Shown one piece after another: positions 8,394 through 15,789 of a DNA stretch of 64,000 nucleotides; the first letter of the stretch is position 1; each line of letters starts with the position of its first letter. The notes under the pieces were generated by a model. The model ran no database searches and was not told where the DNA came from. It saw only the letters and a program-made list of their open reading frames with translations. The DNA is from Atopomonas hussainii (lineage in GTDB: Bacteria; Pseudomonadota; Gammaproteobacteria; Pseudomonadales; Pseudomonadaceae), in contig NZ_FOAS01000004.1 of NCBI RefSeq assembly GCF_900109735.1, positions 1 to 64,000 on the forward strand. Direction: 5' to 3'. A program made the translations under genes and the position numbers.

Positions 8394-8663
8394 ATGGCAT
8401 TGGAGTGGATTGGCTACGTGGCCGCGGTGCTGACCACCGCCGCGTTTTTACCGCAAACCGTACTCACCCTGCGCACGCGCGACACCCAAGGCCTGTCGCT
8501 GGGTATGTACAGCCTGTTCACCACGGGCGTGGCTTGCTGGCTGATTTACGGCTGGGTGCGTGGTGACTGGGCACTGATTGCCGCTAATGCCGTCACCTTC
8601 TTGTTGGCGCTGTGCATCTTAGTGATCAAGCTGAGTAACCTCCGTCGCGATCAATTGCAGTGA
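8394..8663 (+). CDS. SemiSWEET (PQ-loop) sugar transporter
   Basis: The 89-residue membrane protein has three transmembrane helices and the PQ-loop motif 'AAFLPQTVLTLRTRDTQGLS' near residues 17-36. This is the half-transporter form of SWEET proteins, which dimerise and let sugars through the inner membrane. The third helix includes 'WALIAANAVTFLLALCILVI'. The actual substrate cannot be inferred. It is nine bases downstream of the YcgN-like gene. Confidence 0.85.
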   Translation: MALEWIGYVAAVLTTAAFLPQTVLTLRTRDTQGLSLGMYSLFTTGVACWLIYGWVRGDWALIAANAVTFLLALCILVIKLSNLRRDQLQ

Positions 8664-8714
8664 TGATTAAGGGCCCTACGCTCAATAATTAGCGCAAAAC
8701 GCGCGCCCAAAAAG

Positions 8715-8733
8715 ATTATTGAGAATCATCCGC
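8715..8733. promoter_or_regulatory. Possible Fur box upstream of fdxA
   Basis: This 19-base stretch matches the Fur consensus at about 12 positions, including TGAGAATCAT in the centre. It lies in the 193-base gap before fdxA. A -10-like TAGAAT is at 8808-8813. The match is weaker than the one between tonB and phuR. Confidence 0.35.
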
Positions 8734-8856
8734 AAATATAGTGTGCCGTTAAGCCATATTGATGATTTGAATAAGCCGTGACTGGGCAGTTCTGGCTATT
8801 TTGCTGTTAGAATCGCGCCCCGCTGCCAAGCGAGCCTGCCTGAGGAGAATCAGAAC

Positions 8857-9180
8857 ATGACCTTTGTCGTTGTCGACAACTGCATTAAGTGCAAGTACAC
8901 CGATTGCGTGGAAGTCTGCCCCGTGGACTGCTTCTACGAAGGCCCGAACTTCCTCGTGATTCACCCGGATGAGTGCATTGACTGCGCCCTGTGTGAACCG
9001 GAATGTCCGGCCCAAGCCATTTTCAGTGAAGACGAAGTGCCCGATGATCAGCAGGAGTTCATCCAACTGAACGCTGATCTGGCGGAAGTGTGGCCGAACA
9101 TCACTGAGAAGAAAGACCCGCTGCCCGACTCCGAAGAGTGGGACGGCAAGCCGAACAAGCTGCAGTACTTAGAGCACTAA
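8857..9180 (+). CDS. fdxA: Ferredoxin FdxA (7Fe type)
   Basis: This small cytoplasmic electron carrier of 107 residues has two cluster motifs. '[17 protein letters not shown]' (with a spaced first motif, as in [3Fe-4S] ferredoxins) is followed by '[12 protein letters not shown]' for a [4Fe-4S] cluster. The acidic C-terminal extension '[19 protein letters not shown]' is typical of FdxA. In many pseudomonads fdxA lies beside rpoS; here it is 50 kb away and convergent with the haem operon. AGGAG lies upstream of the ATG, and a possible Fur box is about 125 bases upstream. Confidence 0.95.
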   Translation: MTFVVVDNCIKCKYTDCVEVCPVDCFYEGPNFLVIHPDECIDCALCEPECPAQAIFSEDEVPDDQQEFIQLNADLAEVWPNITEKKDPLPDSEEWDGKPNKLQYLEH

Positions 9181-9196
9181 GTTCGCGCTGTTGGCT

Positions 9197-9234
9197 AAAA
9201 AGCCCGCCCGGTTTACCGCGCGGGCTTTTTTATT
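9197..9234. terminator. Terminator between fdxA and the convergent haem operon
   Basis: An 11-bp stem (9197-9207/9220-9230) is followed by T residues on the plus strand and preceded by A residues, so it can work in both directions. The last codon of the leftward phuW/chaN-like gene lies inside it. Confidence 0.85.
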
Positions 9235-10069
9235 GGCCGTGCTTGGCACGCAGTTCGGCGCAGTAATCTTGCTCTGGCATCGCTTCGGTAAACCACACCC
9301 AATCCGCTTGCGCGGCGCTTACCTCGGCGCCTTCTTCAGCTAACAAAAGCACGCGCGGCAGCTTAGCGGGTGCTAGGTCTTGCACATGCAGCGGCACGCC
9401 ACGGTCTTTGCGGGCATGGAAAGCCCCGGCAATCAGTAGCGCCGGTGTAGGCGCGGCCAGCAAGGCTTCGGCCATGCGTCGGTCGCGCTGTTGCTGCACG
9501 GCGAGCATGGCGGGGATTTGCGCCTCGGGCAGCAGGCCGCAGTGCGAATCGCGAATCTCCACACTCAGTTGCTCGCGCAGTGCCGCGGTATTGCTGTGCT
9601 GACCGTCAAGTTGCGGTGGGTTTTGATAGATCGCCATGATCTCGTCGCGGTCTAAATTGGCTGCCAGTAACGGCACCGGCGCCGCCATTAAGTGGCGCAG
9701 TAACGGGCCGTAGAGCGTCCAATCCCAGCCCTTACTCCAAGCAATATCTTCTGGCAGCCACAGGCGTGTGGGGTTGGCTTGCAGAGCCGCGACAGCCGCC
9801 TGCTGGCTGGGTACCAGCATCTCCAGCAAGTGCGCGCCTGTGCTGCGACGAGTGGCCAACTGTTCAACCAGCCACAGCTCGATGGCATGGTGCGCAGGGT
9901 TATCGTGTTTTTCACCCACCACTAAGCGCTCGGCGCGCGCGGTTTGCTCTAACAGCTGCGCAGGGGTCAGGCTTTGCCCTGTGTGCAAGTCAATAATGCG
10001 CCCCGCCGGTGCAGCCTGCGCTGACACCGCCAAGCACAATGAGAAAATCAGCGCAGACAGGTATTTCAT
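9230..10069 (-). CDS. phuW: ChaN/PhuW-family haem-binding protein
   Basis: The 279-residue product begins with a signal peptide ([19 protein letters not shown]) and belongs to the DUF399/Cofac_haem_bdg (ChaN) family. Family blocks are '[20 protein letters not shown]', '[20 protein letters not shown]' and '[16 protein letters not shown]'. Such proteins bind haem at the cell envelope. It is the last gene of the phu operon, as PhuW is in P. aeruginosa. The ATG at 10069 overlaps the phuV stop (ATGA), showing translational coupling; an upstream TTG is less likely. No lipobox cysteine is seen at the cleavage site, so it is probably soluble in the periplasm. Confidence 0.82.
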   Translation of the reverse strand: MKYLSALIFSLCLAVSAQAAPAGRIIDLHTGQSLTPAQLLEQTARAERLVVGEKHDNPAHHAIELWLVEQLATRRSTGAHLLEMLVPSQQAAVAALQANPTRLWLPEDIAWSKGWDWTLYGPLLRHLMAAPVPLLAANLDRDEIMAIYQNPPQLDGQHSNTAALREQLSVEIRDSHCGLLPEAQIPAMLAVQQQRDRRMAEALLAAPTPALLIAGAFHARKDRGVPLHVQDLAPAKLPRVLLLAEEGAEVSAAQADWVWFTEAMPEQDYCAELRAKHGQ

Positions 10070-10833
10070 CGTGGAATCACCCAAGGGCAGCCTAATTCGG
10101 GGTGGCGGCTCATGATCACCGGCAAGTTAAACACGGTTTGCAGGTTGCCCTCGGTGAGCACCTCATCTGGCGTGCCGATGGCATGCAAGCCGCCTTGATG
10201 CAGCAGCGCGATGCGATCGGCAAAGCGCGCGGCCAAGTTAAGGTCGTGCAGAATCACCAGCACCCCAGCGCCTTGCCCAGCAAAAGCACGCACAGCCTTG
10301 AGCGTGGCAAGCTGGTGCAGCGGATCGAGCATCGAGGTCGGTTCATCGAGCAGCAAGACTTGCCCGCCCTGCCCCGGCCACAACTGCGCGAGCACCCTCG
10401 CTAAATGCACGCGCTGGCGTTCGCCGCCGGATAGTTCCACATAGTTACGCCCGCGCAGATGCGCTGCATCGGCGGCTTCTAGGGCTAGGCCGATAATCTC
10501 ACTATCGCGCTGCCGACCGCTGGCATGCGGCAGGCGGCCAAGGCCGACCACTTCATCCACCACAAACGCGAAGTTCAAACTTGACTGCTGCGGCAACACT
10601 GCCAAGCGCTGCGCACGCTCGCTGCCTAACCACGCTGCCAGTGGTTTATCAGCAAACAGCACTTGCCCAAGGCTGGGCAGAAGCTCGCCACTTAACGCCG
10701 CCAGCAGGGTGCTTTTACCCGCGCCATTGGGGCCGAGCACGGCGAGCACTTCGCCGTCTTGCAGGGTGAGGTTTATGCCAGCGAGGATGGTTTTACCGCC
10801 ACGCTGCACGTGCAGGTTGTCACACTTAAGCAT
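10066..10833 (-). CDS. phuV: Haem ABC importer ATPase PhuV/HmuV
   Basis: This cytoplasmic ATPase powers haem import through PhuU. Its 255 residues have a Walker A '[11 protein letters not shown]', an ABC signature '[19 protein letters not shown]', a Walker B '[12 protein letters not shown]' and an H-loop '[14 protein letters not shown]'. The length and the short linker match HmuV. It overlaps phuU by eight bases and the downstream phuW/chaN-like gene by four, so the three are co-translated. Confidence 0.95.
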   Translation of the reverse strand: MLKCDNLHVQRGGKTILAGINLTLQDGEVLAVLGPNGAGKSTLLAALSGELLPSLGQVLFADKPLAAWLGSERAQRLAVLPQQSSLNFAFVVDEVVGLGRLPHASGRQRDSEIIGLALEAADAAHLRGRNYVELSGGERQRVHLARVLAQLWPGQGGQVLLLDEPTSMLDPLHQLATLKAVRAFAGQGAGVLVILHDLNLAARFADRIALLHQGGLHAIGTPDEVLTEGNLQTVFNLPVIMSRHPELGCPWVIPR

Positions 10834-11863
10834 GCGAGCGCCCCCTCACCAGCAGGTAGAGGAAAAACGGCGCACCGATCAGTGCGGTAAGCACGCCGAT
10901 GGGCATTTCCGCCGGTGCCACCAACAAGCGCGCCAGCACATCGGCCAACAGCAACAAGCTGGCTCCGGCCAACATAGAGGCAGGAATCAACGTGCGATGA
11001 TCCGGCCCCAGCAGCAGGCGCATCAAATGCGGCACCACTAAGCCGACAAAGCCGATCATGCCGCAGGCCGCCACGGCGGCGCCGACACCCAAGGCGGTGA
11101 GCAGAATCAGCCGCCGCTTTAAACGCTCGACATCCACGCCCAAGTGACGCGCTTCAGATTCGCCCAGCAGCAAGGCATTCAACGCGCTGGCACTGCGCGG
11201 CAAGCTGACTAGCACCAGCAAGGCAATCGCCAACAGCGGCCATAAGCGGCTATAGCTGGCACCGTTTAAGCTGCCTAAGTTCCAGAAGGTTAAGGTGCGC
11301 AGCGTGGCGTCATCGGCCAAGTACTGCAGCAGGCCAATCAGCGCGCCCGCTAATGCGGCCAAAGCCACGCCGGCAAGCAGCATAGTGGCGACATCCACAC
11401 GCCCCTGTTTACGGCCCAAGCGATACACCACGCTGGTCACCAGCAAGCCGCCAGCAAACGCGCTGGCCGACAGCAGATAGGGCGACCACTCAGGCGCCAA
11501 CCCGCCTAAGCCGGCGCCGAGCACAATCATCAACGCCGCGCCGAGCGCCGCGCCGCTAGACACGCCAATCAAGCCAGGGTCGGCCAAAGGGTTTCGGAAT
11601 AAGCCCTGCATCGCCACGCCACACAGCGCCAGCACACCACCGGCGGCGAGGCCCAACAGGGTTCTGGGCAGGCGAATTTGTTCGATGATCAGTTGCGCTT
11701 GCGGCTCGACCAACAGCGGCAGCCCCAAGCGGCTGAGCAAGACGCGCCACGGGGTATCCAGCGACATGGCGACCGGGCCTAAGCTCAGCGACAAACTGAT
11801 CGCCAGCAACAGGCCCAGCGCCAAGGCGATAAACACCAGGCGAATGGAAAACAGAGGTTTCAT
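10826..11863 (-). CDS. phuU: Haem ABC importer permease PhuU/HmuU
   Basis: This inner-membrane permease of the FecCD/BtuC family has 345 residues and about ten transmembrane helices. Family blocks are '[23 protein letters not shown]', split by a loop, '[19 protein letters not shown]' and the coupling helix region '[20 protein letters not shown]'. It should form a homodimer with PhuV and receive haem from PhuT. It sits nine bases from phuT. Confidence 0.94.
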   Translation of the reverse strand: MKPLFSIRLVFIALALGLLLAISLSLSLGPVAMSLDTPWRVLLSRLGLPLLVEPQAQLIIEQIRLPRTLLGLAAGGVLALCGVAMQGLFRNPLADPGLIGVSSGAALGAALMIVLGAGLGGLAPEWSPYLLSASAFAGGLLVTSVVYRLGRKQGRVDVATMLLAGVALAALAGALIGLLQYLADDATLRTLTFWNLGSLNGASYSRLWPLLAIALLVLVSLPRSASALNALLLGESEARHLGVDVERLKRRLILLTALGVGAAVAACGMIGFVGLVVPHLMRLLLGPDHRTLIPASMLAGASLLLLADVLARLLVAPAEMPIGVLTALIGAPFFLYLLVRGRSHA

Positions 11864-11872
11864 GGCTCCTGC

Positions 11873-12748
11873 TTAGGGTGCAGACCCAGCCAGGGTGGAT
11901 GAAGGCAATTGCAGGGCAGGATAAAAGGCCTGCGCCAACTCTGCCACCGCCTTGGGCACGCGCGGGCTAACGCCGCCGACCAATAAGGTTGGGTCGATCA
12001 CCGGCAAACGCTGTGCAAGCCCGGCAGGCGTTGCGGCTAACGCCGGCTGTTGCTCCAGCAAGGCGGCACGCGCTTTGGCACCGGTTAACGCACGATCCGT
12101 CACCACCAGCACTTGCGGCGCCAGTGCCAGCAAGGCTTCGCTGGTCATCGGCTTATAGCCTTCGTGGCTGGCGAGGTTGTGCCCGCCGGCCAGTTTAATC
12201 AACCAATCCCCGGCGGTATCGGTGCCGGCGACCATCGGGTTGCCGCCTGCGTGGCTCAGCAGCAACAGCACGCCGGGCTGGCTGCTTTGCTGGCTGAGCT
12301 GCTGCTCAAGCTGGGCCAGTTGCGCCTGAAACGCCTGATACTGCGCTTGCGCCTCGGCTTCACGGCCGAGCAGCGCACCTAGCTGGGCAAGGTTAGCCTC
12401 TAAGGTTGGCAAACTGGGCGCAGATGACAAGGTATACAAGTTCACCCCGGCACCTTTGAGCTGCGCCAACACCGGCGGCGGGCCCATTTCCTCGGTGCCG
12501 ATCAGGGCGTCCGGCTGCAGGGCCAAGATGCCCTCAGCGGTGAGGTTACGTTGATAGCCCACATTCGGTAGCGCGGTGAGCGACAGGGGATGCCGGCTGG
12601 TGCTATCCACCGCCACTAAGTGCTGCTCGCCACCTAAGGCCACCAACCACTCACTGACCGCGCCGCCGACACTGATCAGCCGTTCGGCCGCTTGGGCGGG
12701 GTTTATCAGCAGGCCTAAAGCCATGGCTAAGAGGGTGTTACGGCGCAT
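11873..12748 (-). CDS. phuT: Periplasmic haem-binding protein PhuT/HmuT
   Basis: The 291-residue product has a signal peptide (cleavage after 'INPAQA') and a class III substrate-binding fold with two lobes. Motifs are 'ISVGGAVSEWLVALGG', 'VDSTSRHP', and 'LPNVGYQRNLTAEGILALQPD', whose tyrosine matches the haem-ligand region of PhuT. The second lobe has 'HAGGNPMVAGTDTAGDWLI'. It ferries haem from the outer-membrane receptor to PhuUV. It overlaps exbD by 11 bases. Confidence 0.93.
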   Translation of the reverse strand: MRRNTLLAMALGLLINPAQAAERLISVGGAVSEWLVALGGEQHLVAVDSTSRHPLSLTALPNVGYQRNLTAEGILALQPDALIGTEEMGPPPVLAQLKGAGVNLYTLSSAPSLPTLEANLAQLGALLGREAEAQAQYQAFQAQLAQLEQQLSQQSSQPGVLLLLSHAGGNPMVAGTDTAGDWLIKLAGGHNLASHEGYKPMTSEALLALAPQVLVVTDRALTGAKARAALLEQQPALAATPAGLAQRLPVIDPTLLVGGVSPRVPKAVAELAQAFYPALQLPSSTLAGSAP

Positions 12749-13166
12749 GGTTGCCGTCCTCCATCAAGATACGTGTGTCGTGCGCACCGCGGTCTTGCAG
12801 CAAGCTGACCAAGCGCAAGAAGGCATCCAACGGCGCTTGGCGATCGAGCTGTAGGTCGATACCCGGCGGCGTGCTGGTCAAGCGACTATCCAGCGCCACA
12901 CGCAACGCGGCGAAGTCGCTTTGTGGGGCGTCATCCAGATACCACTGGCCGTCGGCATTGAGGGCAATTTGCAGGCGCTCATCGGGGGCGTTGGCCGCCG
13001 GCGGGTGGTCTTCCGGCACCTTGGGCAAATCCAGCGGCAGGGTTTTCAGCGGCATTTGTGCGGTGAGCAAAAAGAACACCAGCACGATAAAAATCACATC
13101 CAACAGCGGGGTTAAGTCAGGCAGCAAGCTGCTGCCTGAACTGTCGGCCTCGGGCAAGCGGATCAT
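12738..13166 (-). CDS. exbD: ExbD biopolymer transport protein
   Basis: The 142-residue protein has one N-terminal transmembrane helix with the essential aspartate in 'LTPLLDVIFIVLVFFLLTA', followed by a periplasmic domain. With ExbB it forms the proton-driven motor that energises TonB. It is four bases into the end of exbB. Its place inside the haem operon indicates a dedicated TonB system for haem uptake. Confidence 0.93.
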   Translation of the reverse strand: MIRLPEADSSGSSLLPDLTPLLDVIFIVLVFFLLTAQMPLKTLPLDLPKVPEDHPPAANAPDERLQIALNADGQWYLDDAPQSDFAALRVALDSRLTSTPPGIDLQLDRQAPLDAFLRLVSLLQDRGAHDTRILMEDGNHAP

Positions 13167-13834
13167 GCCGTGGCTACCTTGCCAGGCACTACCGGCGCGG
13201 GTGCTTCTACCGCCACCGGCTTGCTGCTGAGGTCGAGGCTAAGCCCGGCCAAGGCCAGCTGACAGCGATTGAGCAGCGCTTGCAGGCGATCCAGATACAG
13301 GTTGCTCCACAAGCTAAAGCCCTGCCCGACACCCAGCGCCGGCACGGCAATCAGCATGCCCCACGCGGTGGTGTACAGCGCCTGCCACAGGCCATCGGCC
13401 AACAGCGCCGGGGTCACGGGTTTGTCGGTGGTGGCGATGTCAGCAAACATGTCCAGCATGCCCAGCACAGTGCCGAGCAAGCCAAGCATGGGCGCCAGCA
13501 CGCCGAGCAACTGCAGCAGGCGCAGGTGCCGGGTCTGGCGTTGGCGTTCTTCCATCAACCAGCAGCCGAGCACTTCTTCGCGCTGAGGCTGCGCTAGTTG
13601 GCGGTGCGCCAGCAGCAGCGCCACGCCTTTAGCCCACGAACGGGTGGGCAATTGCGCTTGGGCAAAGCGCGCGCTTTGGCACAAGGTCAGCAGTTGTTTT
13701 TCTTGCGCGCGGCTGCACAGGCTGAGCTGGCTAAACAGCACCAAACGCTCAACAGCCAACACCAATACCAGCACTGAGCAGGCCAACAGCGGCCAAGCCA
13801 CCGGGCCCATCGCGACAAACCATTGCGGCAGCAT
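13163..13834 (-). CDS. exbB: ExbB/MotA/TolQ-family proton channel
   Basis: The 223-residue protein has three transmembrane helices and the MotA/TolQ/ExbB domain. The conserved block 'LGVLAPMLGLLGTVLGMLDMF' and the third helix 'ALYTTAWGMLIAVPALGVGQG' are clear. It lacks the long N-terminal extension of some ExbB proteins. Start ATG at 13834 is two bases after the phuS stop. It pairs with the downstream exbD and upstream tonB. Confidence 0.92.
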   Translation of the reverse strand: MLPQWFVAMGPVAWPLLACSVLVLVLAVERLVLFSQLSLCSRAQEKQLLTLCQSARFAQAQLPTRSWAKGVALLLAHRQLAQPQREEVLGCWLMEERQRQTRHLRLLQLLGVLAPMLGLLGTVLGMLDMFADIATTDKPVTPALLADGLWQALYTTAWGMLIAVPALGVGQGFSLWSNLYLDRLQALLNRCQLALAGLSLDLSSKPVAVEAPAPVVPGKVATA

Positions 13835-13836
13835 AA

Positions 13837-14901
13837 TTAGGCCTCCACAGGCAGGGCTTCGACCAGCGCGGTCCAGCCAGTCAGTTCCGGCACGCCGGGT
13901 TTACGCGCGCCAAACAGCTGCACGATCAGCTCGCCGTCGGCATCGAAGGCTTCGAGGCTGGTGATCACCCCATCAGTGCTCGGCTTACGCACTCGCCACA
14001 GGCTGGCCACGGCGGGCATGTGCAGGTGCAGGTTGAATTCGGGGTCGAGCACGTTGAACCAATCCCCCACCCAGCGCAGGTTCGCCACCGGGCCGGAATG
14101 GATTTGAATGCAGTGACGATTGCCGACAAACACCATGATCGGCAGTTCGCTGCTGGCCGCTTGCTCCATGGCGCTCACCAGCTGCTGTACCGGCAAGGCT
14201 TCGGCCCACTGGCTACCGGCCAAGCGCAGGGCCTGCTCGCGCTGCGCGCCATGTTTGTTAATCAGAGCAAAGAAGTGGTGGGTGTCTTTCAGCGCGGCCC
14301 AGCCTTCACGCAGGCTGTGGCTGTCGATCTCGCTGTCGGCTTTGCCGGGCGCTTTTTCAGCCAACGGCTGCAAGGCCAAATCGGCACTTTGCTCGGCTTG
14401 CTGGAACTGCTCCAGCAGCGCCTGCCACGCGCTCAAGTCGCTGTCGTCTTGCAGGTAAACCTTGTGAATAGCCACGCCTTGCTGATCGAAGATTTGCAGG
14501 CTGCGCAGCGTGCCGCGCGGGCTTTCATCTTCTACGGCAAACACGCTGGCCCACTCGCCCAAGAACAAGCGCAAGTCGATATCCGCCGACACCACTAAGC
14601 CCATGCGGCCATTGGCGGCAACGCTGGTTTCGCGGTAGTGGCCTTTGCGCTCATGCACGCAGTGCTCGTTGCGGGTCAGCACCATCACGCGGCCCAGTTT
14701 TTCGAGCGCCGGTAGCAACTGTGCCCAATCGGGGTTTAAGCGCAGCACGCCTTGGCCTAAACGGCAGGCCAACAGCTCGGCCTCGCTAACGGCCAGCTGG
14801 GCGGCCGCTTCACGGGCGCGCAAGCGCGGCTGCTCGCCACGCAGGGCTTGCCACTGATCGAACAACGCCTTCGACGGCAGATGGGAATTGGCCATATTCA
14901 T
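13837..14901 (-). CDS. phuS: Cytoplasmic haem-handling protein PhuS/HemS
   Basis: The 354-residue protein contains two tandem HemS/ChuX halves. Recognisable blocks are 'VMVLTRNEHCVHERKGHY', 'NGRMGLVVSADIDLRLFLGEW' and, in the second half, 'IMVFVGNRHCIQIHSGPV' with 'WFNVLDPEFNLHLHM'. In Pseudomonas, PhuS accepts imported haem and passes it to haem oxygenase; in other species relatives degrade haem. It is second in the operon, 11 bases after tonB. No haem oxygenase gene is seen nearby. Confidence 0.92.
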   Translation of the reverse strand: MNMANSHLPSKALFDQWQALRGEQPRLRAREAAAQLAVSEAELLACRLGQGVLRLNPDWAQLLPALEKLGRVMVLTRNEHCVHERKGHYRETSVAANGRMGLVVSADIDLRLFLGEWASVFAVEDESPRGTLRSLQIFDQQGVAIHKVYLQDDSDLSAWQALLEQFQQAEQSADLALQPLAEKAPGKADSEIDSHSLREGWAALKDTHHFFALINKHGAQREQALRLAGSQWAEALPVQQLVSAMEQAASSELPIMVFVGNRHCIQIHSGPVANLRWVGDWFNVLDPEFNLHLHMPAVASLWRVRKPSTDGVITSLEAFDADGELIVQLFGARKPGVPELTGWTALVEALPVEA

Positions 14902-14912
14902 CGCTATACCTC

Positions 14913-15596
14913 TCAGCGCCGAGCCAGCGCAAAACGGACGGGAATTTGCACACGGCTTGGCACACCCAAGCCGTTGTTTTGTTCGGGTAAAAACTGCCAG
15001 CGCGCCACGGCATCCAACGCCGCTTCATCCAAGGCGGGAAAGCCGGAGCTTTTCAGCACCGCCCGAGCACGCTGGCTGCCACGGGCATCCAAGCGAACTT
15101 CTACCAACACCACGCCTTCTTGCTTGCGGCGACGTGCTTGCATGGGGTATTCCGGCGCTTGTGGCGGCGCGGCGAAGCGCGGTTTGCTCACCAGCACCTC
15201 TGCCTGCACCGGCGCCGGTTTAGCCACCTGCACGGGTTTAACCGGTTGCTGTGCTATCGGCTGCGGTGGCGGCTCCAACTGCGGCTGCACGGGTTCGACA
15301 GCGGGCTTGGCCGCCACCACTGGCTTATGCACCGGCTTGGGCTTTGCTGGCGCCGGTTTTGCCACCACCACAGGTTTAGGTTTGGCCGGCGCTATTGGCA
15401 CAGGCGGCGCCGGCTCTGGCGGCGTTACCTCAGGCGTAGGCGGCTGCGCGGCGGCAACCAAGCGTGGTAAAGCCGCCAAACTCATCGCGGCGACGGGCTG
15501 CTCGACCGTCGGCTGCTCCGTGTTGGGCCAAACCATAAACACTGCCGCGTGCAACACGACAGACAACAGCCCAGGCAACAGAAAACGCGGCATCAC
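14913..15596 (-). CDS. tonB: TonB energy transducer
   Basis: The 227-residue protein has an N-terminal membrane anchor (about residues 5-22), a long Pro-Ala-Lys-Val spacer (about residues 50-140) and a C-terminal TonB domain. The C-terminal block 'YPMQARRRKQEGVVLVEVRL' and 'KSSGFPALDEAALDAVARW' are diagnostic. It spans the periplasm and transmits ExbBD energy to the receptor PhuR. It is first in the leftward operon; the Fur-like box at 15624-15642 lies about 30 bases upstream of its start. Confidence 0.93.
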   Translation of the reverse strand: MMPRFLLPGLLSVVLHAAVFMVWPNTEQPTVEQPVAAMSLAALPRLVAAAQPPTPEVTPPEPAPPVPIAPAKPKPVVVAKPAPAKPKPVHKPVVAAKPAVEPVQPQLEPPPQPIAQQPVKPVQVAKPAPVQAEVLVSKPRFAAPPQAPEYPMQARRRKQEGVVLVEVRLDARGSQRARAVLKSSGFPALDEAALDAVARWQFLPEQNNGLGVPSRVQIPVRFALARR

Positions 15597-15623
15597 GCAG
15601 ACATCTCAACAGCAGGAATGCCG

Positions 15624-15642
15624 CATATTGAGAATCATTTGC
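15624..15642. promoter_or_regulatory. Fur box between tonB and phuR
   Basis: A 19-base site matches the Fur consensus at about 14 positions (core ATTGAGAATCATTT). It lies in the 193-base divergent region and can control both the tonB operon and phuR, so iron should repress the whole locus. Confidence 0.65.
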
Positions 15643-15789
15643 GAATACTAGTCAAGTTCATTTAATCTTCGCCGCGCCGTGATGTCCTGAATCGATAACG
15701 ACAAGGCCAGACAACCACCCTACCGACAATTTGTATTCGGTGGTTGCTGAGCCGGCTGTTTAACAGCCAAACGATTCGGAGAAGCAACT

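Noticed and set aside
8664-8856. RsmZ-like RNA upstream of fdxA
   Set aside because: There are too few GGA motifs in hairpin loops and no terminator before the fdxA ribosome site.
14848-15651. 267-residue plus-strand ORF rich in Gly, Thr and Cys
   Set aside because: It is the antisense of the Pro/Ala-rich part of tonB and has no family features.
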